Shown one piece after another: positions 16,844-24,614 of a stretch of DNA of 64,000 nucleotides (position 1 is the first letter of the stretch; each line of letters opens with the position of its first letter). The stretch spans positions 181,321 through 245,320 of the forward strand of contig NZ_MCGQ01000052.1 in the NCBI RefSeq assembly GCF_002242805.1. The letters run 5' to 3'. Source of the stretch: Streptomyces diastatochromogenes (GTDB lineage: Bacteria > Actinomycetota > Actinomycetes > Streptomycetales > Streptomycetaceae). The notes under the pieces are model-generated. The model had not been told where the DNA came from and made no database searches. It saw nothing but the letters and a program-made list of their open reading frames with translations. The position numbers and the translations under genes are program-made.

Positions 16844-18308
16844 GGGTCCGCTCCGGAGTGCCGAAGTCGATGGCCACCGTCTTCACGCGGGTGGAGAAGC
16901 GCAGCACCTCGTCGCCCTGCTCCTTGTAGGCCGTACCGGAGTCGCGGAACCCGCCGAAGGGCAGATGGACGTCCCAGCCGGTGGTCGTGGAGTTGACCGC
17001 CACCTGCCCGCACTCGGCCTCGTCGGCGAAGCGGTACGCGTTCCCCAGGTCGCGGGTGAAGACGGCGGCGGCGAGCCCGAAGCCGGAGTCGTTGACCGCC
17101 TCGACGGCCGCGTCGAAGCCGGCGACGGCCCGCAGGGCGAGGACCGGCCCGAAGACCTCCTCGCGCCAGATCGCCATCTCGGGTGTGATGCCGGCGAGGA
17201 CGGTGGGCCGTACGTAGCAGCCGTGGACCCGCTCCCCCTCGGTGTCGGCGCCGCCGCCGGTGAGGACCGTGGCGCCCTGCTCGACCGCCCGGACCAGGTC
17301 GGCGAGGACGCTGTCGCGCTGTTTGCGGCTGGACACCGGGCACAGCGTGGTGGCCGGGTCGCGGCCCGGGCCGATCTTCAGCGCCCCGACCTCGGCGACG
17401 AGCAGCCCGACGAACTCGTCGTACACCGGCTGCTCGACGATCACCCGGCTGGTGGCGGTGCAGCGCTGCCCTGCCTGGCCGAAGGAGGCGGCCGCGACGG
17501 TCCTCGCGGCGAACGCCAGGTCGGCGTCGCGCAGCACGACGGAGGCGTTCTTTCCGCCGAGTTCGCCCTGGAAGCGGACGTTGCGGTCGGCGAGGCGGCG
17601 GCGGATGCGGTTGCCGACGGCGTTGGAGCCGGTGAAGGTGATGCCCGCGATCCGCGGGTCGTCGAGCAGCGCCTCCTCGATCTCGGCGGTGCGGCCGGTG
17701 ACGACGTTCAGGACACTGGCCGGCAGACCCGCCTCGTGCAGGGCGCGGGCGAAGTGCAGCCCGGCGAGCGGGGTTTCGGTGGCCGGCTTGAAGACGGCGG
17801 CGTTGCCGGTGGCGAGCAGCGGGGTGAGCTTGCGGGCCGGGGTGATCAACGGGTCGTTCCAGGGGCTGATCACCAGGATCACGCCGATGGGCTCGCGCTG
17901 GGTGTGGGTACGGGTGTGGGGGCGGGCGTCGTGCAGCAGCGTGCCGTAGCCCTGGCGGGCCAGGCCCGCGTAGTAGTCAAGGAAGTCGGCCGCCTTCAGG
18001 GTCTCGCCGCGGGCCTCGGTCAGGGTCTTGCCGTTCTCGGCGGTGATGTCGGCGGCGATCTCCCCGGCCCGGGCGCGGATCAGCCGGGCGGCTTCGGTGA
18101 GGACGCGGGCCCGTTCGAAGGGGCTGGTGCGCTTCCAGACGGCGAAGCCGCGCTCGGCATGGTCGTAGGCGCGGGTGACGTCCTTGGGCGTGAGCGCCGG
18201 GACACGGGCGACAGGGGCGCGGACGTCGGAGGGATCGAGGACGTCGATCCACTCTCCGGTCGTGCCGGCCACCCACTCGCCGCCGGAGAGGGTTTCGAGG
18301 GTACGCAT
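16836..18308 (-). CDS. NAD(P)-dependent aldehyde dehydrogenase
   Basis: The protein has 490 residues with the full ALDH fold. ILVISPWNDPL begins the cofactor domain, ITFTGSNAVG contains the Rossmann motif, QGELGGKNASVVL supplies the general-base Glu and FGQAGQRCTATSRV the nucleophilic Cys. It oxidises an aldehyde to an acid. I chose ATG 18308 over GTG 18317 because GAGAAG lies at a proper distance only from the former. It is the first gene of the run to 11887 and divergent from the small monooxygenase at 18423. The closest relatives by motif are semialdehyde dehydrogenases. Confidence 0.9.
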   Translation of the reverse strand: MRTLETLSGGEWVAGTTGEWIDVLDPSDVRAPVARVPALTPKDVTRAYDHAERGFAVWKRTSPFERARVLTEAARLIRARAGEIAADITAENGKTLTEARGETLKAADFLDYYAGLARQGYGTLLHDARPHTRTHTQREPIGVILVISPWNDPLITPARKLTPLLATGNAAVFKPATETPLAGLHFARALHEAGLPASVLNVVTGRTAEIEEALLDDPRIAGITFTGSNAVGNRIRRRLADRNVRFQGELGGKNASVVLRDADLAFAARTVAAASFGQAGQRCTATSRVIVEQPVYDEFVGLLVAEVGALKIGPGRDPATTLCPVSSRKQRDSVLADLVRAVEQGATVLTGGGADTEGERVHGCYVRPTVLAGITPEMAIWREEVFGPVLALRAVAGFDAAVEAVNDSGFGLAAAVFTRDLGNAYRFADEAECGQVAVNSTTTGWDVHLPFGGFRDSGTAYKEQGDEVLRFSTRVKTVAIDFGTPERTRG

Positions 18309-18422
18309 GGAGATCACTTCTCTCGTCGGCAGACATTGGTTTCGCGTCGCGCGCGCCGCTCGTCAGCGGATTCGTGCTGGAATCGGCGGGCCCACGACAG
18401 ATATGAGATCCGGAGGGATGAC

Positions 18423-18710
18423 ATGGCCTTCACGGTCGTCGCTCACTACCACTGCGCCACCGCCGACGCGGACACGGTGCGGGAGGCGCTGCTGAAGATG
18501 CGCGCACTGACCCCGGCCGAGCCCGCGAACCTCGCCTACGAGGTCCATGCGGAGGTCGACCGGCCGGGGTCGTTCGTGCTGTACGAGCAGTACGCGGACC
18601 GTGCCGGCTTCGAGGCGCACAAGGCGACGGAGCACTTCGCCGAACTGATCGTGGAAACGGTGTTCCCGCTGCTCACCGAGCGGTCCGTCACCTTCGCCGA
18701 AGTGCTCTGA
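18423..18710 (+). CDS. antibiotic-biosynthesis-monooxygenase (ABM) domain protein, putative quinol monooxygenase
   Basis: The protein has 95 residues forming one ferredoxin-like ABM domain: FTVVAHYHC (strand 1), EPANLAYEVHAEVDRPGSFVLYEQYAD, and FEAHKATEHFAEL. YgiN-type members oxidise quinols without a metal or flavin. It is the only plus-strand gene in the 11.9-29.7 kb island and ends 6 bp before the convergent MetE-like gene. GGAGGG precedes the ATG. A role on a hydroquinone intermediate of the island is plausible but unproved. Confidence 0.85.
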   Translation: MAFTVVAHYHCATADADTVREALLKMRALTPAEPANLAYEVHAEVDRPGSFVLYEQYADRAGFEAHKATEHFAELIVETVFPLLTERSVTFAEVL

Positions 18711-18716
18711 CCCGGC

Positions 18717-19712
18717 TCAGAACTCGTTGCCCCAGCAGTAGCGGGCGACCGTCTCGACCAGGACCAGCTTGCGCCGCTGGTCCTCGGCGCCCAGCGACGG
18801 CCGGGCGGCCACGTCGGCGAAGCCCCGGGACGGGGACACGGCCATGTCCTCGATGTCCTTGTACTCGGCGGCCGTGTCGACGCGCGCCAACACCGCGTCG
18901 ATGTCCTCCAGTTCGGGCACGGTCGCGTCCACGACCCCGAGGCACACGTCCCGGTCCTCGGGCAGCGCCCTCAGCAGCTCCAGCTCGGCGGCGGTCCCCT
19001 GGTCGTACGGGAGCACCCAGCGGTCGGCCGGGATCGCGTCGTACAGCCGCTCGGCCCGCGCCCGGTCCACCGAGGCCGGGGCCGCCCAGCCCGGCGCGAC
19101 CCCGATGCGCACCCCGTCCGGGCGCTCGTCCAGCCGTACCGCCAGGGCGTCGACCGCGAGGGTGTCCGCGAAGGACAGTGCGCCCGTGTCGGTGGCCAAC
19201 TGGTCGAGCAGCAGCGGGTTGTTGAGCTGGATGAGGCGCACGCCTCTGGAGATCAGCAGCTCGATCTCCGCGTGGATGATCTCGGCGAGGGCTTCGCCGA
19301 GTTCACGGGCCGAGGCGACACCCAGGCCGGGCGCGAAGGTGGTGGCGGCCAGGTAGGCGGGCGAGGGCAGCGAGGCCTTCGGCGCGATCACCGTGAGTTC
19401 GGTGAGCCGCTCGGCCCGGTCGGCGAGCAGCGGCCCGTTGGCCTTGGGGAGCGACTCGGCGACCCAGCGCACCAGGCCGTCGGCGTCGGTCTCCTCCGTG
19501 CGGCGGAAACCGGAGACACCGTCGAGGACGGCGCTGCGGAAGTCCTCGCGCGGGAAGTCGCCGTCGGTGACGACGGTGGAGCGCAGCTTGCGCTGGTAGC
19601 CCACCGCCTCCCGGACCGCCGTGTCCACGGACTCCGGATCGCCGGTCGACAGGCCTGCGGGCCGGACCAGGCTGCCGTGGTGGTCGATGCGGTAGTTGAA
19701 CGTGTCGGCCAT
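18717..19712 (-). CDS. MetE C-terminal-domain-like protein (cobalamin-independent methionine synthase II family)
   Basis: The protein has 331 residues with the UROD/MetE-like barrel. SLVRPAGL opens the fold, and DVCLGVVDATVPELEDID followed by AVSPSRGFAD matches the C-terminal barrel of MetE-like proteins. The zinc site of true methionine synthases needs a His-x-Cys pair before this region; here the corresponding strand reads RWVLPYDQGTAAE with no His or Cys. The start NYRIDHHGSL is also short. It is therefore unlikely to be methionine synthase. Its place in the meta-cleavage-like operon, downstream of a GlcG-like protein, suggests a catabolic C-C or C-S lyase role, not established. Confidence 0.78.
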   Translation of the reverse strand: MADTFNYRIDHHGSLVRPAGLSTGDPESVDTAVREAVGYQRKLRSTVVTDGDFPREDFRSAVLDGVSGFRRTEETDADGLVRWVAESLPKANGPLLADRAERLTELTVIAPKASLPSPAYLAATTFAPGLGVASARELGEALAEIIHAEIELLISRGVRLIQLNNPLLLDQLATDTGALSFADTLAVDALAVRLDERPDGVRIGVAPGWAAPASVDRARAERLYDAIPADRWVLPYDQGTAAELELLRALPEDRDVCLGVVDATVPELEDIDAVLARVDTAAEYKDIEDMAVSPSRGFADVAARPSLGAEDQRRKLVLVETVARYCWGNEF

Positions 19713-19715
19713 GGG

Positions 19716-20186
19716 TCACGCGTCCTTTCCGGCGGGCCTGCCCGTGACGCCCCAGGCCGCGAACTCCAGTTCGTAGCCGAGCGATTGGAGCACGTCCTCG
19801 GCGATCTGCTGGTCCTCGTCGGCGGTGCCGCCGGCGATGCCGAGCCCGCCGAGGATCTCGCCGTCCTTCTTGATGGTGACGCTGCCCTCGGTGGCCATGA
19901 TCGGCAGTGCGGCACCGGGCAGTTGGGAGAGCTGGGCGAAGAACACCGGCTGGCTCTCCTGCCACTTCTTCAGCATCTTCCCGGGGCGCTGCATGATCGC
20001 CGCGGTGTACGCCTTGGCGCGGGCGATGTCCGGGGTGAGCGGGCGGGCTCCGTCGGCGCGGCGGATGGCGATCGGGAAGCCGCCGGCGTCCACCACCGCG
20101 ATGCTCACCGCCTTCCCGATCAGCTGGGCGCGCTGGTGGGCGGCCTCGATGATCTCCTCGGCCGCGGCCAGGTTCAGGATGGTCAT
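19716..20186 (-). CDS. GlcG/HbpS-like heme-binding family protein
   Basis: The 156-residue protein is a single GlcG/HbpS domain: LAAAEEIIEAAHQRAQ, then VSIAVVDAGGFPIAIRR, and GEILGGLGIAGGTADEDQ. Streptomyces HbpS binds heme and senses redox stress, but it has a signal peptide that this one lacks. Short cytoplasmic homologues turn up often inside catabolic operons with unknown function. Its start overlaps the alpha/beta hydrolase stop (ATGA), so coupling is clear. Confidence 0.85.
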   Translation of the reverse strand: MTILNLAAAEEIIEAAHQRAQLIGKAVSIAVVDAGGFPIAIRRADGARPLTPDIARAKAYTAAIMQRPGKMLKKWQESQPVFFAQLSQLPGAALPIMATEGSVTIKKDGEILGGLGIAGGTADEDQQIAEDVLQSLGYELEFAAWGVTGRPAGKDA

Positions 20187-20968
20187 ACGGCGTCCTTCGG
20201 TGCGGTGAGGGTGCGGCGCAGGTGGGCGATCGCCGCGTTGTACGGCCCCGGCGTCTCCCAGTACATGGAGTGCGGGGCGCCCGGGACGATCTCCAGGTGG
20301 GAGCCGGGGAGCAGTTCGTGGGCGCGGGTGACGGTCTTGACGCTGAGGACGGCGTCCTTCTCGCCCGCGAGGAAAGCGACCTTGACGCCGGAGGCCTGGA
20401 TCTCCGCCAGGGACGGCCCGTTGGTGTCGAGGTTGCGCAGGTCCTGCATCCTGGCGGCGTTGAAGGTGCCCATCTGCTGGAACAGGAAGGTGAGATCGGC
20501 GCGCTCGCGCTGGAACGGCTTGGTGAGCAGCCGGTCGATCACGGGCAGCTTGACGGCCTCGGCGCGGTCGGCGGCGGCCAGTTCCCTCAGCTCGGGGTGG
20601 CTGATGCCGCCCAGGGAGTGGCCGAGGACCACGGAGGAGACGCGCTCGGGGCGCAGCAGGCCGGCGCGGAGCGCGGCGACGGAGCCGATGGACTGGCCGA
20701 CCAGCATCACGTCGGTGATGTCCTCCTGGTCGAGGACGGCGACGACGTCACCGGGGAAGTCCTGGCCGTCGAACTCGTCCATCGACGAGTCGGACCTGCC
20801 GAAGCCGCGCAGGTCCACGGTGACCACCGTGAACTCCTCGCGCAGTGCGGCCACTTGCTGCCACCAGGCGGCGTGGTGTCCGCCGCTGCCGTGCACGAAC
20901 AGGATGGCCGGTCCGCTGCCGTGGCGCTCGTAGTAGATGGAGGTGCCGTCGGAGTCGGCAATGGGCAT
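20183..20968 (-). CDS. alpha/beta-fold hydrolase, meta-cleavage-hydrolase-like
   Basis: The protein has 261 residues. ILFVHGSGGHHAAWWQQ carries the oxyanion-hole HG, VGQSIGSVAAL the Ser nucleophile, GEKDAVL the acid and PGAPHSMYWE the catalytic His. It belongs to the large group that includes haloperoxidase-like and ring-fission-product hydrolases (MhpC/BphD type). In this operon, beside an extradiol dioxygenase and a fumarylacetoacetase-family enzyme, C-C hydrolysis of a ring-cleavage product is the natural guess; an ester or lactone hydrolase is the alternative. Confidence 0.85.
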   Translation of the reverse strand: MPIADSDGTSIYYERHGSGPAILFVHGSGGHHAAWWQQVAALREEFTVVTVDLRGFGRSDSSMDEFDGQDFPGDVVAVLDQEDITDVMLVGQSIGSVAALRAGLLRPERVSSVVLGHSLGGISHPELRELAAADRAEAVKLPVIDRLLTKPFQRERADLTFLFQQMGTFNAARMQDLRNLDTNGPSLAEIQASGVKVAFLAGEKDAVLSVKTVTRAHELLPGSHLEIVPGAPHSMYWETPGPYNAAIAHLRRTLTAPKDAV

Positions 20969-20993
20969 TGGGTGAACTCCCGTGGGTGAGCGC

Positions 20994-21365
20994 TCAGTTG
21001 GGGCGGCGACCGTGGAAGACCAGCTCGATCATGGTGTGGTCGGGGTCGTGGATGTAGCAGAACTTCGACTGGTTCTCGGGGCGTTCGATGGGCCGGGTGT
21101 GCCGGATGCCCAGCTTCTTGAGGTGGGCGAGGAAGTCGTCCCAGTCGTCGACCTCCACGGCGAAGTGGTAGGGCGCCATGCGCTCCATCTCCTCCACCGG
21201 GGTGAAGTGCAGGTCGAAATTGCCTCGGGTCATCAGCACCACACGGGTGTTGGACTTCGGGGTGATCCGCTTCATCCCGAAGACCTCGGCGTACCAGGCG
21301 GCGGTCCGGTCGGGGTCGGTGGTGGGGAAGTTGACGTGGTGGATGTAGCGGGGTTCCGCGCTCAT
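20994..21365 (-). CDS. small VOC-family protein
   Basis: The 123-residue protein is one vicinal-oxygen-chelate half-barrel pair. His in YIHHVNFPTTD, His in MAPYHFAVEVDD and Glu in DHTMIELVFH occupy the usual metal-ligand positions, so a metal enzyme is likely. The ATG at 21363-21365 overlaps the stop of the upstream FAH-family gene. Single-domain VOC proteins include glyoxalases, isomerases and minor dioxygenases. In this operon it may act on the ring-cleavage product, but the reaction cannot be read from sequence. Confidence 0.83.
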   Translation of the reverse strand: MSAEPRYIHHVNFPTTDPDRTAAWYAEVFGMKRITPKSNTRVVLMTRGNFDLHFTPVEEMERMAPYHFAVEVDDWDDFLAHLKKLGIRHTRPIERPENQSKFCYIHDPDHTMIELVFHGRRPN

Positions 21366-22132
21366 GATGGGTTCCCTTCGAGGTGTACGGGGTTGGACAG
21401 CACGCCGATGCCGCTGATCTCGACGTCCACGGTGTCGCCGGGCTCGATCTGGCAGGTGGACTCGGCGCCCATCCACAGCACGTCGCCGGGGTGCAGGGTG
21501 CTGTGCCGGGTGACCGCGACGATGTGGTCGAAGGGGTCGAAGACCATGTCGCCGGTCGGGAACGAGGCACGGATCTCGCCGTTCACGCGCAGCGTCGTCG
21601 TCTGGGCCAGCGCCTCGACGTCGGTCTCGATCCAGGGGCCCATGGGCTTGAACGTGTCGCTGTTCTTGCTGCGCCAGAACGTGCGGTCCTGGTGCTGCCA
21701 GGTGCGGGCGCTGACGTCGTTGCCGATGGTCCAGCCGAACACGGACCTCCGGGCCTCCTCGTACGACGCGTGGCGGGTCGTGCGGCCGATCACGGCGACG
21801 AGTTCGGGTTCGGCCTCGAACCGTCCGACCACCTCTGCCGGTCTGACGATCGGCGAACGGTGGCCGGTGAGCGCGTTGTTGGCGCGGTAGCCGACCTCGG
21901 GACGGTCCGGCGTGGCGGCACCGGCGTGCGCGATGTGGCGCGGGTAGTTCATGCCGACGGCGTAGAACACGGGCGGTACGACGGGCGGCAGCCAGACGGC
22001 CCCGGCGACCGGGAGCATGCCGATGACGTCGGGTTCGCCGTGCAGGGGTGAGCCGGACAGCAGCTCGACGTCCCGCTCCCCCACCCGGCCCCAGACCGCA
22101 CGGCCGCCGACGGAGATGCGCGCGTATCTCAT
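21362..22132 (-). CDS. fumarylacetoacetate-hydrolase (FAH) family protein
   Basis: The protein has 256 residues. FYAVGMNYPRHIAHAG opens the FAH core. Metal ligands are the acidic residues of FEAEPELVAVIG and the Asp in IGNDVSARTWQ, with the substrate loop KNSDTFKPMGPWIET after them. The family includes 5-carboxymethyl-2-oxo-hex-3-ene-dioate decarboxylase/isomerases (HpaG/HpcE), 2-hydroxypentadienoate hydratase-like enzymes and acylpyruvases. Its position between an aldehyde dehydrogenase and a VOC protein, both coupled by ATGA, fits the lower part of a meta-cleavage route. Confidence 0.88.
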   Translation of the reverse strand: MRYARISVGGRAVWGRVGERDVELLSGSPLHGEPDVIGMLPVAGAVWLPPVVPPVFYAVGMNYPRHIAHAGAATPDRPEVGYRANNALTGHRSPIVRPAEVVGRFEAEPELVAVIGRTTRHASYEEARRSVFGWTIGNDVSARTWQHQDRTFWRSKNSDTFKPMGPWIETDVEALAQTTTLRVNGEIRASFPTGDMVFDPFDHIVAVTRHSTLHPGDVLWMGAESTCQIEPGDTVDVEISGIGVLSNPVHLEGNPS

Positions 22133-23577
22133 GGCGTCAGCAGGTGGGAGACGCGCTTGGTGACCAGGTAGGCGTCGAGGGCCTCGGGTCCGCCCTCGCG
22201 GCCGTAGCCGCTGTCCTTGACGCCGCCGGAGGGTGCCTCGTGGACGGAGCCGCCGCAGTGGTTGAGGGAGAGGATGCCGGCCTCCAGGCCGTCGGAGAGC
22301 TTCTCGGCGGTGGCGGCCGACCGGGTGAAGCCGTAGGCGGCCAGCCCGTAGGGCAGAGCGTTGGCGGTGGCCAGGGCCTCGTCGAGGTCGGTGAAGGGCA
22401 CGATCGGCGCGAGCGGCCCGAACGGTTCCTCGGTCATCAGCTCCGCGTCGGCCGGTACGTCGGTGAGGACGGTCGGCGCGAAGAAGTGGCCGGGGCGGTC
22501 CAGGCGTCGGCCGCCGGTGCGCACGGTGGCTCCGCGGCTCACCGCGTCGGAGGTCAGCCGCTCGACCGCGCGCAGCCGGCGCTCGTTGGCGAGCGGGCCC
22601 ATGGTGGTCCCCGGTTCCAGGCCGTCGCCGACCACGACCGCCTCGGCGGCCTTCACGAACTCGGCGGTGAAGTCCTCGATCAGACTCTCGTGGACGAGGA
22701 AGCGGCTGGGCGAGGTGCACACCTGGCCCGCGTTGAAGAACTTGGCCCGGGCGGCCCGGCGGGCGGCCTGGCCCGGGTCGGCGTCGGCGCACACCAGGAC
22801 CGGGGCGTGGCCGCCCAGTTCCATCAGGGACGGCTTCATGACCCGGCCGGCCTCGGCCGCCAGGAGCTTGCCCACGGGAACGGAGCCGGTGAAGGCGACC
22901 AGCCGGGTGACCGGCGAGGCGATGAGGTGGGCGGAGACGTCGGCAGGCTCGCCGAAGACGAGGTTGAGTACCCCGGCCGGCAGACCCGCGTCCGCGTAGC
23001 ACCGCACCAGGGCGGCGGCGGTGGCCGGGGTCTCCTCGGACGCCTTGATGACGAGGGAGCAGCCGGCCGAAAGGGCTGCGGAGATCTTCCGGTTGGGTCC
23101 GCCCACCGGGAAGTTCCACGGGACGAAGGCGGCGACGGGACCGATGGGCTCACGCCGGACGGTGAGTACGGTGCCCGGCGCCGAGGGGATGATGCGGCCG
23201 TACGCGCGGCGGGCGTCGTCGGCGTGCCAGCGCAGGGTGTCGGCGGTGCGGCGGGCCTCGCCGGTCGATTCCGCGAGGGGCTTGCCCTGCTCCAGGGTCA
23301 TGACGCGGCCGATCTCGGCGGCGCGTGCGGAGATCAGGTCGGCGGCTGCGTGCAGCATCGCGGTGCGCTTGGCGATCGAGGTCGCGCGCCACACCTCGAA
23401 CCCCTCGGCGGCGGCTTCCAGGGCGCGGTCGAGGTCGTCCGCGGTGGCCAGGGGTACGGCGCCGATCACCTCTTCGGTGGCCGGGTTCACGATGGGGGCG
23501 GTCTGTCCGGTGCCGCCCTGGCACCACTCGCCCGCGATGTACATGCGGACGGCGGGGTAGCCGTGGTCGGTGGTCAT
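22129..23577 (-). CDS. aldehyde dehydrogenase, succinate-semialdehyde-dehydrogenase-like
   Basis: The protein has 482 residues of the GabD-like ALDH subgroup. FVPWNFPVGGPNRKI begins the cofactor domain, VAFTGSVPVG is the Rossmann turn, MELGGHAPVLV has the general-base Glu and FNAGQVCTSPSRFLV the catalytic Cys. GGSVHEAPSGGVKDSGYGREGG is the family C-terminal motif. In a meta-cleavage operon this enzyme would oxidise the semialdehyde produced by extradiol cleavage. The start is ATG 23577, 16 bp after the dioxygenase stop. Confidence 0.9.
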   Translation of the reverse strand: MTTDHGYPAVRMYIAGEWCQGGTGQTAPIVNPATEEVIGAVPLATADDLDRALEAAAEGFEVWRATSIAKRTAMLHAAADLISARAAEIGRVMTLEQGKPLAESTGEARRTADTLRWHADDARRAYGRIIPSAPGTVLTVRREPIGPVAAFVPWNFPVGGPNRKISAALSAGCSLVIKASEETPATAAALVRCYADAGLPAGVLNLVFGEPADVSAHLIASPVTRLVAFTGSVPVGKLLAAEAGRVMKPSLMELGGHAPVLVCADADPGQAARRAARAKFFNAGQVCTSPSRFLVHESLIEDFTAEFVKAAEAVVVGDGLEPGTTMGPLANERRLRAVERLTSDAVSRGATVRTGGRRLDRPGHFFAPTVLTDVPADAELMTEEPFGPLAPIVPFTDLDEALATANALPYGLAAYGFTRSAATAEKLSDGLEAGILSLNHCGGSVHEAPSGGVKDSGYGREGGPEALDAYLVTKRVSHLLTP

Positions 23578-23593
23578 GTGGGTGGGTGCCCTC

Positions 23594-24517
23594 TCAGGGT
23601 CGGGACGAGGTCGGGACTTCCCGGTCGCGGTGGGTGCGCAGGGCCCAGATGTGGTGCGGCGGGGTCGTCTCATGGACCCGGGTCTCGTAGGTGTCGTCGA
23701 CCCGGTCCATGTCGGCGGCGTACTCGACGCGGCCGCCGCACGGGGCGTGCAGGAAGCGGAAGACGTTGGAGCCGATGGTGTGGCGGCCGAGCCTGCGGGC
23801 CTCCCGCCAGCCGCGGTCGATCATGTGGTTGCCGCCCTCCACCACGTCGTCGAAGCCGGGGACCTCGTAGGCGATGTGGTTGACGCCGGCCTGGTCGGGG
23901 CGGTGGCAGAGCAGCATGGTGTGCTGGTCGTCGTCGCCGGGTGCCTGCAGGAAGACGCCCATGGGCTCGACCACGTCGGTCGGGCGGAAGCCGAGCCGGT
24001 CGGTGTAGAAGGCGACCGCTTCCTCGCGCCCCTGTTTGGGGATGTTCAGGGCGACGTGGCACATGCGCAGGGGGCGTACCCGGGTGATCGCCTCCAGCGG
24101 GGTGTTCCACCGGCGCACGCTGCCCAGCGCGTTGGCGGGCCGCGGTGTGACGGGCGCGGGCCGGGGACGGGCGAGGGCCAGGCCGACACCGAAGCCGGTC
24201 TCGTCCACGGTGTGGTGGACGCCGTCGGCGCTCTCGCGGGTCTCGCGGTCGGCAACCGCGGCCACCAGCCGCTCCAGCTCCTGTGGGGTGTCGACACCCC
24301 ACACCACCTCGCGCAGGGTGGGCCCGGACTCCACCGGGGGCGGCAGCAGCGGTCCGGGAAGGGTGTCCAGGTGAAGGGTCTGCCCGGTCAGTGTCTCGAA
24401 GACGGCGTGCTCGTCGGTCCGTTCCAGGAGGAACAGTCCGAAGTCGTCGAAGAAACGCACGCATTCGTCGAGATCGTCGATGCTGTAGGTGACCGATTCG
24501 ATTCTCTGGATTCCCAT
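23594..24517 (-). CDS. two-domain VOC extradiol dioxygenase-like enzyme
   Basis: The protein has 307 residues in two VOC modules. The second module has the iron-binding triad of type I extradiol dioxygenases: His154 in RMCHVALNI, His214 in VNHIAYEVPG and Glu265 in GGRVEYAADMD. The spacing is almost that of BphC. RFLHAPCGGRVEY matches the end of 2,3-dihydroxybiphenyl- and related dioxygenases. It should split a catechol-like ring beside two hydroxyls, though some relatives act on non-aromatic substrates. GAGGA precedes the ATG. It is the first gene of the enzyme operon and lies behind a LysR-type box. Confidence 0.86.
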   Translation of the reverse strand: MGIQRIESVTYSIDDLDECVRFFDDFGLFLLERTDEHAVFETLTGQTLHLDTLPGPLLPPPVESGPTLREVVWGVDTPQELERLVAAVADRETRESADGVHHTVDETGFGVGLALARPRPAPVTPRPANALGSVRRWNTPLEAITRVRPLRMCHVALNIPKQGREEAVAFYTDRLGFRPTDVVEPMGVFLQAPGDDDQHTMLLCHRPDQAGVNHIAYEVPGFDDVVEGGNHMIDRGWREARRLGRHTIGSNVFRFLHAPCGGRVEYAADMDRVDDTYETRVHETTPPHHIWALRTHRDREVPTSSRP

Positions 24518-24586
24518 GGATTCCTCGCTTCCGGGTCGCTTCGTGAGCGTAGGTTTCCGGGCACGGCTGTCTCAATGATTCGAGCC

Positions 24587-24601
24587 TTGCGAACTGTGCA
24601 A
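24587..24601. promoter_or_regulatory. candidate LysR box (T-N11-A)
   Basis: TTGCGAACTGTGCAA has 4-bp inverted arms around seven bases and obeys the T-N11-A rule. It lies 70 bp upstream of the dioxygenase start and just beyond the 3' end of the adjoining LysR gene, in the only sizeable gap of the 29.6-18.7 kb gene run. It may be the site through which that regulator activates the enzyme operon. Confidence 0.5.
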
Positions 24602-24614
24602 TCGTTTCTTGCGG

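Noticed and set aside
23594..24517. Homoprotocatechuate (HpaDEG) pathway as a firm call for the 18.7-24.5 kb operon
   Set aside because: Dioxygenase, ALDH and FAH members fit, but no HpaF, HpaH or HpaI homologue is present, so naming that pathway would overreach.
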